Source: Callaeas wilsoni
Taxonomy: Eukaryota; Chordata; Aves; Passeriformes; Callaeidae
Direction: 5' to 3'
NCBI GenBank assembly: GCA_013398955.1
Contig: VWPU01013476.1
Coordinates: forward strand, 21,581 to 85,580
DNA length: 64,000 nt
Part shown: in pieces, positions 46,131 to 58,800 of the stretch
How the letters are laid out: the number at the start of each line of letters is the position of its first letter
Position numbering within the stretch: position 1 is the stretch's first letter
Notes under the pieces: model-generated
Database searches by the model: none
What the model saw: only the letters and a program-made list of their open reading frames with translations
What the model was told of the DNA's origin: nothing
Translations under genes and position numbers: made by a program

Positions 46131-49100
46131 CATGATTGTCTTTCTCTTGGCTCCTGATTAGGCTGTAGGAACACTGAGGAAGGAGGAGGCTGCTGCCTGA
46201 GCAATCCATCCCAGGATTTAAGCACAGCCTGGTATCTGGTCTGTGTGTTCCCTGGGATTCAGCAGAGTCCACTTATTGAGTCCAGCAGAAACAGCTTTTC
46301 GCTTCCTGGTTTCAGAGGAGGTGTTAAGTAGGACATAGATAAATTTGGGAATATTAGTAAGGGAAGAAGGGCAGCTATTTCTTTTGAAATAGATCTTTGA
46401 GAATAGATCTTTGGGCAGAGAACTGTGAGGAGCTGCCCTTTGTAGAGAGCTAGAGGATGAGATGTTTGCAGATAGGAAACTTTTTCTGATTCCAATAAAT
46501 TCTTGGGCAGAAATGGATGTTTGGGAGCATTTCAAGTTTCTATAGATGCAGCCCTGTCTGGCACTGAGTCCTGCAGCATTTCAGCTCAGGGAGCGTCTTG
46601 CTGATGTCAACAGTTCAGGGCTGGGTCGTGTCCTGCATTGGCATCTCAGTCTACAGGAATTTGGGGACTGCTGTGTGACTGTGCAGGTGGAGAGAGCCTC
46701 TTGGTGGCACCTCAGTTTTAAGGTTTATCAGAGTTTTCCCTGAGTTTTCCCTGAGATGTAGAGACATCAAGTTTCACGTAGTCAGTAATCTGAAACAGGC
46801 TCTCCCCACAGGAGGGAGGTCTGTGGCTGAGGCAAAGCCCTGCAACGCGCTGTCTGCGTAATTAAAACACTGCAGTGAGATGAAATACGAGATGGAGAGC
46901 ACAGATAGTTGGAGGCACTGAGGAACAGACGAGTTTTCAAGTATTTTGCTGCAGAGGTGACTGGAGAATTTGCCTGATTTTCCCCTTGTGCTGTCCTTTG
47001 GCAGGTGACTCGTGCTGGGCAGCCGGGTGGCATCGCTGACCCAGAAACCTCCGGATAACAGGACAGGTGTGGGCACTAAACCCAGCTCAGGCACAAGGCA
47101 GAGGAAAACCACAGGGCTGCAGAGCCTTGAGTCAGAGCTCATCCCCGTGTCTCGTTGGGCTGTGATTTTTGGCTGGGAAATCGCCCACAGCCCAGTTTGC
47201 TCTGGGCTGGGTGAGGATCCGCTTGCGCCTGGTGACGCTACAAAGGCGGCTAAAGGCCAAGTGCTGTCACTGGAAACCAACTGTGAATTAATACACGGGG
47301 TGTGATTAATGTGCTTTTTAAATGCATTCATGTCCTGTCGCACTGGCTGCAGCTCTTGTGTCACATTTGGTGTTCTCAGAACATTTATTAGCCTTACAGA
47401 TCCCTTGATTATTGCTTTCTCTTTTATAATTAAGCCATGAAACGCAGCATGGTGCAGCTTATGCAGTATTAATTCATGGCTGGCGTATTCTGCCTGTGCC
47501 CTAGGATAAGGCTAAATGCTGGCAGCTGGATTGCTCTCTGCACAGTTGCTATTCTGAAATTTTTAAATATGATTATAAAAATCACATTCTGCTTACATAT
47601 GGGCAACTTGGGGCTCTGCACTGCCGCAAGCAGTGGTGAGGTGGGGTCTGGCTTCCTCAAGAGCAGAATCTGTGCCCCCAGCAGTGCTGAGAGAGGGGCT
47701 TCCTCCTGCCCCAGGTGCTGGCTGATGCCCTCCAGGTGGATGATATTAGCTCTGCTCCGGTGCTAGTGCAGCCCCATGAGCTCTCCCCTCCCTGCCCACC
47801 CTTCCTAGGACATCCCTGTGAAAATGTGAGTCTTGCAAATGAGTTCTGTTGCACTCCTTTTTGTCCTCCTTTTCTTCACGTGAGAGTTAAGTAGAATTCA
47901 GGATTTCCAGCGAGGCTGCAGCTCCACGGCCCCTTTCTGTCATCAGCAGCTGCCGTGGATGTCTGAACAGTTTTACTCCTGGCTGGTTGCTCTTGCCCCC
48001 AGAACAACAGTTTAACAGTTTGTGTGGCCATGTGGTGAGCTGAAAAGGGAACAAAAATAGCATTAAACATGTCTGTTCTACTTGATTTTTTAAATTTTCC
48101 CTCTCCTGGGAACTAGTTGTAGGAGTGACTACGCTGAAGGAATTGGAGCTTGGTGCTCCTGGGAGGGAAATCACTGGAATGACACAGTCCCAGTGCCCCA
48201 GCCACTGCTGGCCCAGAGGCAGCAGTTCAAATGCAGAATTCATGAGGTCTTTGCTGGGCTGGGTGTTGGGTCACTCACTGTTTCCTTTGGGTAAATCCAA
48301 GCAGCTTTGCAGCCACCTTCTCTGAGGCATGATGTGCAGCACAGGGTGGGCAGTGATGGGCTCCAGCAGCTCTGCCCATGTGGCTCTGGTCTCTTGGAAA
48401 TTCCGGATGCAGGGACAACGTCCTAGCTACAGAAGAGCAGTCATGTCAGTGTGCCCCATGTGCTCTTCATGGGCCACAGATTCCACGGTGGAATGGCAGT
48501 TCCACTCCGTAGGGTTTGTGTTATTGACACACATACCCGCACTGCTCAGGTTATTGATTATTGCTCACCAAACCATTCCTGGAGAAACCCAACGGCTGAT
48601 CATCTCAAAGCTTCTGTTTCAAAAAAACGGTGCCAAACCCTACGAGCAGGATGCAAAGCTGTAGTGCAGAAACTCTTTGAGCTCAGACGTTTCCATGGAG
48701 ATGAATCTTTGATCTCACTGAAATAAATAAAGGGTGGAGAAGATGCTCCCAAACTAGGGAGGGAGGCAAGGCTGATCCCTACGGGGCAGAAGTTCTCAAC
48801 AGGAATCAGGGTGACAGGAGGCTTCTCTTTTCATCCCCTGCCGATGCCGTGTCTGTGGCAGCAGGGAGGTTGAGCGGTGTGCCCGCCAGCGCACGTGGAG
48901 AACGTGCCTCTCATGCAGCCAGCCAGACGGCACGCTGCACCTTGGAGCTGCCTGATTTAGTGCTGCTGGAGAGTCAGACCTTTGTCTGCACTGCAACATT
49001 CACCCCGTGCTGCAGGATTTGGAGAACAGAGACACAGGGGTTCAACATCAGTGTGAGGCACGCTCCTTTTCTTGGCTGTGGTGAAGCAAGCTGAGCAATG

Positions 49101-49384
49101 AGAACAGCCAGGAAAAGTGCTGTGTTTATGGATAAAATATAGAGAGGAGAAAAAAAAATCACATTTTACTGTGGTGTAATGTGCAAAATAGAAGTGTTTA
49201 CTGTGCTGACATGGAGACAGTGGCCAAGGGCAGCAGTCAAGTTGGCTTTATCCACACGGGTGAGCTTTGGCTGCGCAGACAACTCGTGTGTTCTTAGAGC
49301 TGTCGGCAGGATCTGTTACTGCCGGCGCTGGAAATCGAGGCTTCCGTGGATGGAGCAGAAGAGAATTCATTAGGGCAGGGTATA

Positions 49385-49690
49385 ATTAGCAGCAGCTGTG
49401 TGGGAGAGCCGCCGCTCGGGGTAGCCGTGGCCGTGGCCGGACGTTCCGGGGCGCGGCGGGGGGAACGGGCGCTGATCCCGGGGCTGGAGCGGCCGCGAGT
49501 GCCGGGCTGGGCGCGCCTGTCGGTGCAGCTCTCGCTCCGCTGGGCACCCGCGTGGTGCCTTTCCCTGGTCGCTTCGGATCTGCTCACAGGACGGTGACGG
49601 ATGCGGCCCTTTGTCCCTGCTGCCAGCACGGCCCCAAACAGGTTTTGCTGCAGCGGGTGGGAGCGCGCGGGGTGAGCAAACTGCTGCGTA
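49385..49690. promoter_or_regulatory. Orphan CpG-rich block
   Basis: A 300-bp CpG-dense block (GCCGCCGCTCGGGG, GGGGCGCGGCGGGG, GCGGCCGCGAGTGCC) embedded in CpG-poor intergenic DNA, about 7 kb from the AMZ1 island and 5.5 kb from the BRAT1 stop. A + strand donor-like site (GCGCGGG then GTGAGC) ends it. It is likely a promoter of an unannotated transcript or an enhancer; this is inference. Confidence 0.45.
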
Positions 49691-52600
49691 CAGCAGTTGT
49701 AGCTGTTGCAACACTGTTTTTCCTCCTTTTATTTTCTAAATAATCTTCCTCAGATGCATTGAGCTGCCAGTTGTGCTAATTAGGGTCTCTCTAGGGGTTT
49801 TCAGCCAGGCTAAATGGTGCTTAAGTACCTTGGTCCCACCACTGCTTCCCCTGGAGCTAGTGACCCCTTTGTGCCTTGCTGGATCTCAGGCTCCTGAACG
49901 ACTCAACCATCATTTCATGTAATTTTAAATTTACAGTTTAAATATTTTATTTATGAGGATAAATGTTGTTTATAGCTCTGAAATCTTATCGTCTTTTCCA
50001 AATATTGCAGAAAGCTTCATTGTTGAACAAAGACCACAGGTTCCCTTTAGAAGCCGACAAGTGGGGTTTTTTGTTGATTTTGTTGTTGTTTCACATGGCC
50101 CTCACTGAAAATACTGTCAGTGCTCCCTGTTTTCAGAAATGGGCCATTTAGCTGAGAAAACCATGTTGTCTCGTGCACTACTTCACTGGGAAGAAAATAT
50201 GTTGAAAGAGCATGCAATATTAAAGGTATTTTGAATCAAACTCACTTCAATTGGTTTCGGTGGAAGCTTTAGCCTTGTTTTCACAGGGCTCTTTGTCAGA
50301 ACCTGCAGCACAAAATACTCTGTTGGGTCAAAGTTAAGGTTACTAGACAGTAATCAAAACAGCATTTTTATCCTCAATTACATGGACAAGACAGGATTGC
50401 TGTGCAGCCACAGCTGTTTGTCTCAGGGCTGTGACAAGCCTGTACGGATGTTGTCACTTAGCAACCACTGCCATTTGTGTTTTAACTGCAGCTTTTTTGT
50501 TGTTGGCACATAATGAGAGTTGTAATCACAAGATCAGTCCAGTCGAGAGTGTTTGTTATCGAGAGTGATGGGTTTTAGGACTCACCTGTGCCCCAGCATA
50601 CAAGGGCTAAATCAGAAGAATTTAATGTATGACGGCTAATGCAGCTTGATAAGGGTTTGTTTAGGATCTGGCTTGGCCGGCCCAAGTCATGTTTCGAGAT
50701 GTACAGCCTGGATTCACCATCTGCCAGACCTGGCTCTGCAGCTCCTTCGTGCTGGTCACAGCCCAGCCCAGAAGCTGGTTTGAGGCCAGAGCTCTGAGTG
50801 CAGAAATGAGGGAACAGCCTGGGCAAGCCTGGGTGTGCCCAGAAGGGACCCCTGCTCCCTTCTGCTGACCCAGCCTCAGGGCTCAGGGAACATGGGGTCA
50901 AGGGAGACTGGAAGTGTGAGGAGTGAAAGATAATGAGACGGGAGAATTGAAGATTGAAGGTCTCTGTCTCTCCAGGGTGATTCCCACCTACCTTGCATTG
51001 ACAATGAGAGAAAAGGGTCAGACCTATGACAGTTCAAGCTCTAACACTCTACAGGAACTGGCTAAGGTTGTAGTTTAACACCTGGTCTGATCCAATCTAA
51101 CCAAGCAATGTCTCTCAAAGAGGTGGGTGCACCCTCTGTCCCAGACTCCGTGTTCCTGCCCTGGCATGGAAGTTAACAACCACGCAAGTGGGGAGAATTT
51201 GGTTTGGATGGGTTTGTCTTGGAGGCAGAGGTGTGAAAGGCATCTTTTCAGCCCTCTTATATGTTCATTATTACATAAATAAACACTTTCAGCTGGTTTG
51301 CTCTGAGCAGAGAGTGGGTATTGATACCATGGATAGAAACACTGTTTAATTTCATTTTGCTTTAACTGAAGTTGTTGTGTAATTGCACCTGTAGCTCTGC
51401 AGAGACCCTTGGTGAGGGCTGCTCCTCGCCCTTCCATCGGGGGGATTCAGGAGAGCAGGCAGGATGTGTTTCCTTACAGCTGCACATCAGCAGCTCTGCT
51501 CTGCCTTGTGCAGACCAACACGCCGCTCCTTCCACCCCCGTTCTCCGTGTGCTGGCTCCGAGGTTAAAGGCAGGACCTGTCCTGCCTCTGGAGCAGCACG
51601 GCTGGTGCAGGCTGAGGTCTGGCCCTGCTGAAGCGGTGCTTTATTTCTCAGCAGAGGACAAAACCCACTGCTCTGAGGCGAAATGACCCAGACCACAGAG
51701 CTGCTGCTGCTGGTATATCTTTCCATTGTAAATTGCTGAGATCTTCTGCAGTGAAGCTGGTTGATAAGTTTCCCCTCTAATGCACACTGGTTTTTAGAAG
51801 CCTTGATGAATATGTATTGAAAGGTAGAGCAAATTTTATCAGAGGAGAACAGAAGGAATTGCATAGATGTGCACAAATTGATCTGTAATCACAGATCACC
51901 TATATCTAAGCTGAAGCAACAGCCCTAGACATTTATGGCCCATTTTTGACTAAGTTGTGCAATTAGTGTAATTAGGCAAAGAATATTCTTTTATTGTAAA
52001 CGCCTGGTGTATTAAACCAGAAAATTAACAGCCATTCCTTTGGCAGCTTTCATAAAGTCACTGCTAGTGTAGGGCTGAGCCAAAGATGCTTATTCTCTCT
52101 AGTGTCTCAGTCTGAGCAGTTAAAGGATAAATCCTTCCTTCGGAGCTTTGTTAAAATGTGTTGAAAGCAACTCTAGGAATTTCCTACCTGCGTACAGATC
52201 AGACCACATAACTTAACATTGCCCCTGTGCAGATAAAGAGCTGAAATGAGCTTTGAAATTTCCTTCTTTCACAGCCCCAGCCGCTAGAGACACAGTTTGT
52301 TTTTTAAGCTGTGAGGTTGTGTGTCAATACCACCTGTATTGCTCCTGCCTGCAATTCACAGCCCACTTGGAAGCAAAGGACAGTCCTGAGCCTCGTGTTC
52401 TCCTGCACTGAGGCCCATGTGTGGCCACAGCCTCTGCCACAATCAGCTCTGAGTGGGTGTGGGTGTTGGGAAAACTCTCAGTGGTGCCTGCCTCCTGCAG
52501 AAACCGAACACAGCTACAGCTCTGACGGGGGGAACACTGGAGTTTCCAGAGAAATCCATCCCAAAATGTCCATAAGAGCAGGCCAGGCAGCCCCTTCCTT

Positions 52601-54992
52601 TCTCTACACTGTGTGACAGAGTGAGCTGGTGGTATTTTCTGGAGGGACAACTCTTGTTGTGCTGGGCTGAAGTGAATGCTCAGGATGTGCCTGGGGGCAG
52701 TCAGAGCTGCTCAGGGCTGTCTCCTTGGGAGCCAAGCCTTCCCCCGAGGTGCAGCATGACCACAGCTCCTTGTGTAGCTCTTAACCCAGCAGGAAGCTGT
52801 GTGGCTGGGATAAGATCTCGTGGAGGTGCAAAAAGAGCCTGGGTAGGTAAGAAGTGGGTTTAAAGTAAGTTGTGAGTGTAAGCAAGCGGGGTAGGGCTTG
52901 TGTGAGTCCTCAGGTGTGTGAAGATGGGCACCCTAGAGAGGGTATCCCAGCATGAGGGATGATCCACAGTAGTGGCTGTTGGTGTGTGCTCACGAACTTG
53001 GTAGCTAAATTTCCAGCTCAAAAATCTCACCCCATTGCTTTCTGTAGAGAGAATTGTGGAGTTTTTAGTTTGCTTTCATCTCCCCTAATCTCTCTAGTCC
53101 CAGGCATTTGTTCCACACACTGCCCAGATGTCCGTGACCCTTCCTGTTTCTCCCAGTTGTCAGGTGCAGGATGGCAGCACCTCGGTGCCAGTGGGACTCC
53201 ACTGCCACTGGAGCAGCAGAGAAAACAAAAGGCAGAGCAAGGAGCTCAGGCAGGACAGAAACACAGAGTCAGCACTGTCACAGAGTTACTGCAGGTGGAG
53301 ACCTGCTTTTAATGAAAGAAGAAATGAGTCCTCAATACCCCTTCTAAAGATAAGGAGCCCCCCAGTTTGCTGTACATTTGATTTTTAGTGTACAAGCATC
53401 CTGTGTATAAACACGACTTTGGACTGCAATTAGGCAAATGCTACAAACATAATGTCACCCTCACCCCAGCTGATTAAAAAGAAAAAAAGAGTTCCATGAA
53501 AAATTAATAGGTCTGGGAGTTGAGAGACCTTGGTAATAAGCAGTGAGTTTGCCTTCTGTAACAACTCACTTTTTCAATTTGCTGACATCTGAATAACTCC
53601 TTGGAGTCTCCTAAACTGCACAGCCCTGAAATGACAAGAATTCCAGCGCTGACCAGGAGGGAGGCGTTCACCCAGCAACCTGCTGTCTCCTCTCCTGGAG
53701 CACAGCTGACCTACTGTCAACACAGAATGCTGCCTTTGGAACTGCAGTGCCTTCACTAGACAGGGCTGCTGCAACTCCACAACCACTCCACACTTCTTTA
53801 ACAGCACATCCCTGCTCTCCCACTAACCCTTTCCATTTCTGAGATGAACGCAGCGGCAGGAAAAGGCCTGAATTTTAGTATCTTCTGTCTTTTGCCAGGT
53901 GCAGATCCAGCTCAGGTAGAATTGTGTGTCAGAAGCAGAGCTATTCTCTCCTAAAAACAGCTGCTGGTACAACACCCAAGGGCTCTGTCACACATAAAGC
54001 TGTGCACACAGCAATAGGCAAGTGTGCTGCTTTCCTCAAAAGGCACAGAGTAAACTTCAGCCTCAGCAGCAAGAGATCCAAACTGCACCTCACCCCATTG
54101 TACTGCTGCAGGGGGGAGATTGTGCAAGACCTTTCACTGCTTTAGATGCCACAGCCTCCACTGCTCTAAAATCAGCGTGGTGCTGCTCCTGCCTCTCCAC
54201 AGGCTGCAGGAGGATAAAGGATGCTCAGTAACACCTCAGTGCTGGAAACGATCCTGCCATGGTTTGATCTACTGCTAAAGGTACTGTTTGGTTTGGGGTT
54301 TTTTCTAAGCTGCAGAAAGCTTCTTAGCACACGGCAAGATACTGGAGTAAGTTGCAAACTGCAGTCTTCCCCAAGGTTTTAAAAAACTGGCAATTTTTTC
54401 TCAGCAAATCATGTTGCCATTCACAGTATGGCTGCTGGTTTCTAATTGTTACCAAAGCTAATCATAAATCAAATTTATCTTGACAAAGCTGTAAGTGTAA
54501 GTTTCTCTCAAAAGTTAGAAAGAATCTGAGTACTTCAGGAATGGAAAATAGGAGCACTTGGGAAAAAAATCAGCAAAATGGACTTGCTTCTGGCTTCAAT
54601 TAAAACCAAAGTCAGCATGTTGGTGTCACTGCTGAGATCAAACAAGTCTGTGATCTATAGGAGAAAATTTGTAATGCTACGGTTGATCAGCTTTTGACTC
54701 CTTAAATGCCAGCCTCTGCTCTAGACCTCAAAATGCACAAGGGAAGCTGAGAGCTCTGTTTTTAGAATAAAATATAGAAAGGTCAAAACAAGGTCCCTTA
54801 AAACCAGTCTCCATCAGTTTTAGCTACTCTGGCTCTAAAAGGAGCCTGCAACAGCTTGTTTTCAGTCACTCTTTTGTTTTTTTTAAATGCTTCCTTATGT
54901 AGGCATGGTCTGGTGCTTTCTTAAAAGACAACAACGTTAAAAAAAGAACAAATGCCATTCTTAATGTTTTTACTTTGAAAAAGAAACAACAG

Positions 54993-54998
54993 TTTATT
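54993..54998 (-). terminator. BRAT1: Candidate BRAT1 polyadenylation signal (AATAAA on the minus strand)
   Basis: TTTATT on the + strand lies about 140 nt beyond the BRAT1 stop, a suitable distance for a short 3' UTR. Confidence 0.6.
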
Positions 54999-55138
54999 GG
55001 AAATGACACTTTTTAACAAAAAAATAATCATCAGTATTAAAGCAAAGATTTTCTAACCCATTTAACAGCTAACAAAACCATCCTTCTCCTCCAGAAGAAA
55101 ACTGCTTAAGCACTGCTCCCTCAGAGCAAAAGCTGTGT

Positions 55139-55864
55139 TCAGTAACAGTCAACTTCATTATCCTCTATGGTCCCCACAGTAGCAAGGATGTCCTGTAAGA
55201 GGGACTGAGGGCTTTCCTCCACATGGTCACTACTTTTATTTAGCTCATCGTGCAGCTCCAGTAAGTCTACTGCACCCAAAGCTAACATCATGCTCTCTGG
55301 ATCTTGGAAATCCACCCCATCACCACCATCTGTGGGGAAGTTCTGGGCCAGAGAACCCTGTCTCAGTGTCCTCTGTAACCAGGCAATGCCACGTCCTGCA
55401 GGTGAATCTTCAATCTCTTGTGGATTCTCCAAAGTACTCATGGGGTAGAAATGACCTCTTAAGCCAATCAGCACATCACAGGCTCTCTGCCCCACGGGTT
55501 TGTCACAGTCACACAAAGATCGGAACAAAAAACCAAACAGCTTTGCTCGACAAAACGCCTGCAGCAGCTCCTTCTGAGGGGTGGAACTTGTGCCTGCAGA
55601 GGAGGCAGGAGCATAGGGGCACTGGGAAAGCTGGCAAATGCTCTGACTACAGAAAACTTCAACCAGCTCCAAACCACCAAGTCTGACTTCCCAGTCGAAG
55701 TCATGCTCCACAGTCTGGATGACTCTGGAGACAAACTGCTCTCTATCTTCCAGCTGACCTGTGCAGCCTTCTCTCAGCCACTTGGTGAAGATGTTGATCA
55801 CAGCCCTCCTAGGAAAGCCCTCTGAGTCTGTTGACAAGATTTCCTGAAGCTTTGCTACAGTGTT
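55139..55864 (-). CDS. BRAT1: BRAT1 coding exon 13 (last)
   Basis: 241 codons plus TGA, phase-0 start at [18 protein letters not shown]. It carries the C-terminal HEAT repeats and the conserved tail [19 protein letters not shown], ending EVDCY. The central stretch ([12 protein letters not shown] to FPTDGGDG) is variable. Confidence 0.98.
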   Translation of the reverse strand, partial: NTVAKLQEILSTDSEGFPRRAVINIFTKWLREGCTGQLEDREQFVSRVIQTVEHDFDWEVRLGGLELVEVFCSQSICQLSQCPYAPASSAGTSSTPQKELLQAFCRAKLFGFLFRSLCDCDKPVGQRACDVLIGLRGHFYPMSTLENPQEIEDSPAGRGIAWLQRTLRQGSLAQNFPTDGGDGVDFQDPESMMLALGAVDLLELHDELNKSSDHVEESPQSLLQDILATVGTIEDNEVDCY

Positions 55865-58800
55865 CTAGAGGCAAAAAGACAAAAGAGAAAATACAGTGAA
55901 AGGAGGAACATGCAAAGAAACAAGAAGAGCAGAGGTAAAAAATCTTGTCATTACTGGTTGTGCAATCTGCCTGCATGAGCAGGTAACTTGTGAAGAAAGT
56001 TCCAAGCAGTACAGCAGTAAACTGATGGGTAGTACTGCTCATGCAGAAAAGGTTATGTTACCTCTTTGTTATATTGATTGCCTATGACAGGTGACTCTGG
56101 AGCAAAGCAGGTAATGAAGGCCAGGTGTCCCACTGCAGTCACGGCGCTCGCTCGCACGTAGCTCTCTGGATCCTCCAGCAGGTTTTCTGTGAGCCTCAGC
56201 ACCTCTGAGGACAGGAGACACTGCCTGAACTCCTTCTGGTCTGTAAGCAAGACAGTAATCCAAAGAAGTGGGACTTTATTCCCTCTGAGCATGAAGCTGT
56301 TTCCAATGCAAACAGTCTTTTGCCTATACAAGGATGGCCACTGCCTGCAGGGACAGCTGCCAGGGAGAGGAGCCATTGCAGGGACCAGGCAGGTGCTCTG
56401 TGTCAGGCTCCCCCTCTCCCAGCAGCCTTTTGTCAGGCCCTGATGGACACTGGAACTTGGAAAATTGCACTTAGAGTTGTTTTAGCAGCAAGAAGAACTT
56501 TCTGCAGGCAAGCAGGGACATGGTTCCAGTCTCGTCAAATTTATGCCTTTGCTTAAAGGAGGAGAAAACAGTCTTCCTTTCCTGTTGTCAGGTGTATGGC
56601 AGGGAAAACAACAGTGACTGCAGCACTGAGAGGGGCTGCAGGGTGAAGTGCTGATGCAGCTGAGTGTGTTGGATACTTCCTTTGTGACCTGGGGACAACA
56701 GCAGCCGACAACATCCCCCTCCCTTCCAACATCGCAGAGCTACCGCAGGAAAATTGGCACTGCCTCTATGCTACCTGCTGCAAAGCCTGAGCTACCAGCA
56801 AAGTGGAAAATCAGTAATTAATCCCAAGCATACAAAGCAGATCTAGGCTTTTAGCCTCCTAAAGCCCAGCCCCCAGCCTGCTGAAAGAAACCAGACTCCA
56901 CTGCAGAGCAAACTGGAAAACAGAAAGTGTTATCTGCCATTAAGCACTGTCACCTGCCTTGACAGACATGTCTCAACACCCCTCAGTTTAACTCACCAAA
57001 ACTGCCATTAAGGCAGGTACAGCAATCTCAGCTCAACAGAAAAAGCAGGGTAAGTTTATTAATATTTTTGTCAGATTTTGATCATGATCTAAGAGTAAAA
57101 ATCTTGACACTTCTTTCTTTTCTCAGCCCTCCAGTTACAGGTCAGAAGATGCTTCACCAGCTCAACTGACTTTCACAGCATTAAAAGAAATACTCCTCAA
57201 ATCTGAACTGTTAAATCTTTGCACCTACCTCTCAAGCACTTAACCACGGCAGTGAGGAACTCCAGGGAAGAATCTCTTACTTCCCAGCAAGGACTGCACA
57301 AACGCTTCTGCAGCACCACAAACACATCTGTAAAAGGCAAGTGACAAACCTGAACTGACATGAAAGGCAACAAGCCTTACTGAAGCGCTCACTGTACAAC
57401 CTCTACATCACTTCATCTGATACAATCCCTTTGCTGCTGCTGTGTGCTTCTCCCAGAGTTCTGCAAAGCTCTATTTGGGCAGCTACACTTAAATTCAATA
57501 TAATTGTGAACAAGTGAATCCAGTGCTTTGAGCAGGAAGGGTAGGCAGGAGCAGATTTCATATATGCCACTAGCTGCTGTTTGTCCCAGCTGGAACAGCT
57601 TCCTTACCTTCCAAAATCTTCTCAGTTTGTTGCCACTGACGGTTGGAGCAGGACAGCTCCTGCAAGTGCACCAACCACTTGGATGTAGCTTGAAAGGTTT
57701 TCTTTAGAACCTGAAGCAATGTAAAGCAGATTGACTTTACTACAGGAGGAGGCAGTGTTGCTTTTATGCCTTTAAAGGTAAAATTCGTTTTAGCCTCAAA
57801 CTTACAGAGAAATTCTCAGAGTACACAAGTGCATATGCCTCCTTACTAAGAAGCCAGCCACAAATAAATGGTGTTTAAATATAATTTCTAACAAACACCT
57901 AGAAAATCCCTGTGTTCTGCTTAGTATTACGAAGTTCTAGTATCTCTAGCTTTGGATTTGCAGCTGTCATCAGAGTCACTCAAACAAACCAAAACAAAAA
58001 ACCAAATCCCCTTAATAAAAAGAATTCAATACTCCACGGCCATGTCAAGTTGAGTATGTCAGTGCTACTCTTAGAACGATGGCTCCTGTCTTCTCAAGAA
58101 CTCCCAATGTATGGGTCAGTTACTTGCTCATTACAATTTTAGCTATTTTCTGCAAGCCAACCAAGACAAGACAAATCTCCTACATATTCTAATACAAAGT
58201 GTGCTGAGCAACAACTGCAGTCAGAGCATTTCTCAGAATTACACCCCACTGGGGCAAGCTCATAGACTTGGATCTCTCTCTGGTTCTATACTCACAGTAG
58301 GGCTGGTGTTTGGACTCTGCAGGTATGCCAGAAGGACATCAAATACACTTCCTATGAGTGTGTCACAGTCTGAAACAAGAGGAAACAAACCCAAAGGACC
58401 AATATTGAGAGATGGAGCAGCCAAATCCCTGCTGAAATACAGAAAGACACAGGATTGTAAAACTGTTTTGGATAAGAAAGCAAAGATTAACTCACCTTTT
58501 TTCTCTGAGAGTGCTGCAAGGACATCAAGAGCTGACTTTTGCACTCGGAAGCAATTGATCAAATTCCGGCTTATTGTGCTTCCCAGAGGAGAAGTTGGGC
58601 TCAGGAAGCCATTGCAGAATTGTAATATTGTCATGAGAGAGTGCAGCAAGGACACACAGGGTAAATCCACTCTTAAATGCTTCTAATGGGTGAGAAAGAA
58701 AAGAGTTTCCAGCAACACTCCCAAGTACAGAGCAGTTTTAAGTCAGAAGGCAGCAAAAATTGCAATTTCTAGCGGGTTCCTAAGGTACCACAATGTCAGT

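Larger units (their letters stand above)
42100..54992. other. Intergenic region between the AMZ1 promoter and the BRAT1 3' end
   Basis: About 13 kb without a recognisable gene. There are a few AT-rich, homeodomain-motif-dense patches (for example 42985-43065 and 47400-47480), a (TTTA)n run at 46112-46130 and an orphan CpG-rich block at 49385-49690. No remnant of TTYH3 or IQCE, which separate AMZ1 from BRAT1 in human, could be recognised. Confidence 0.75.
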
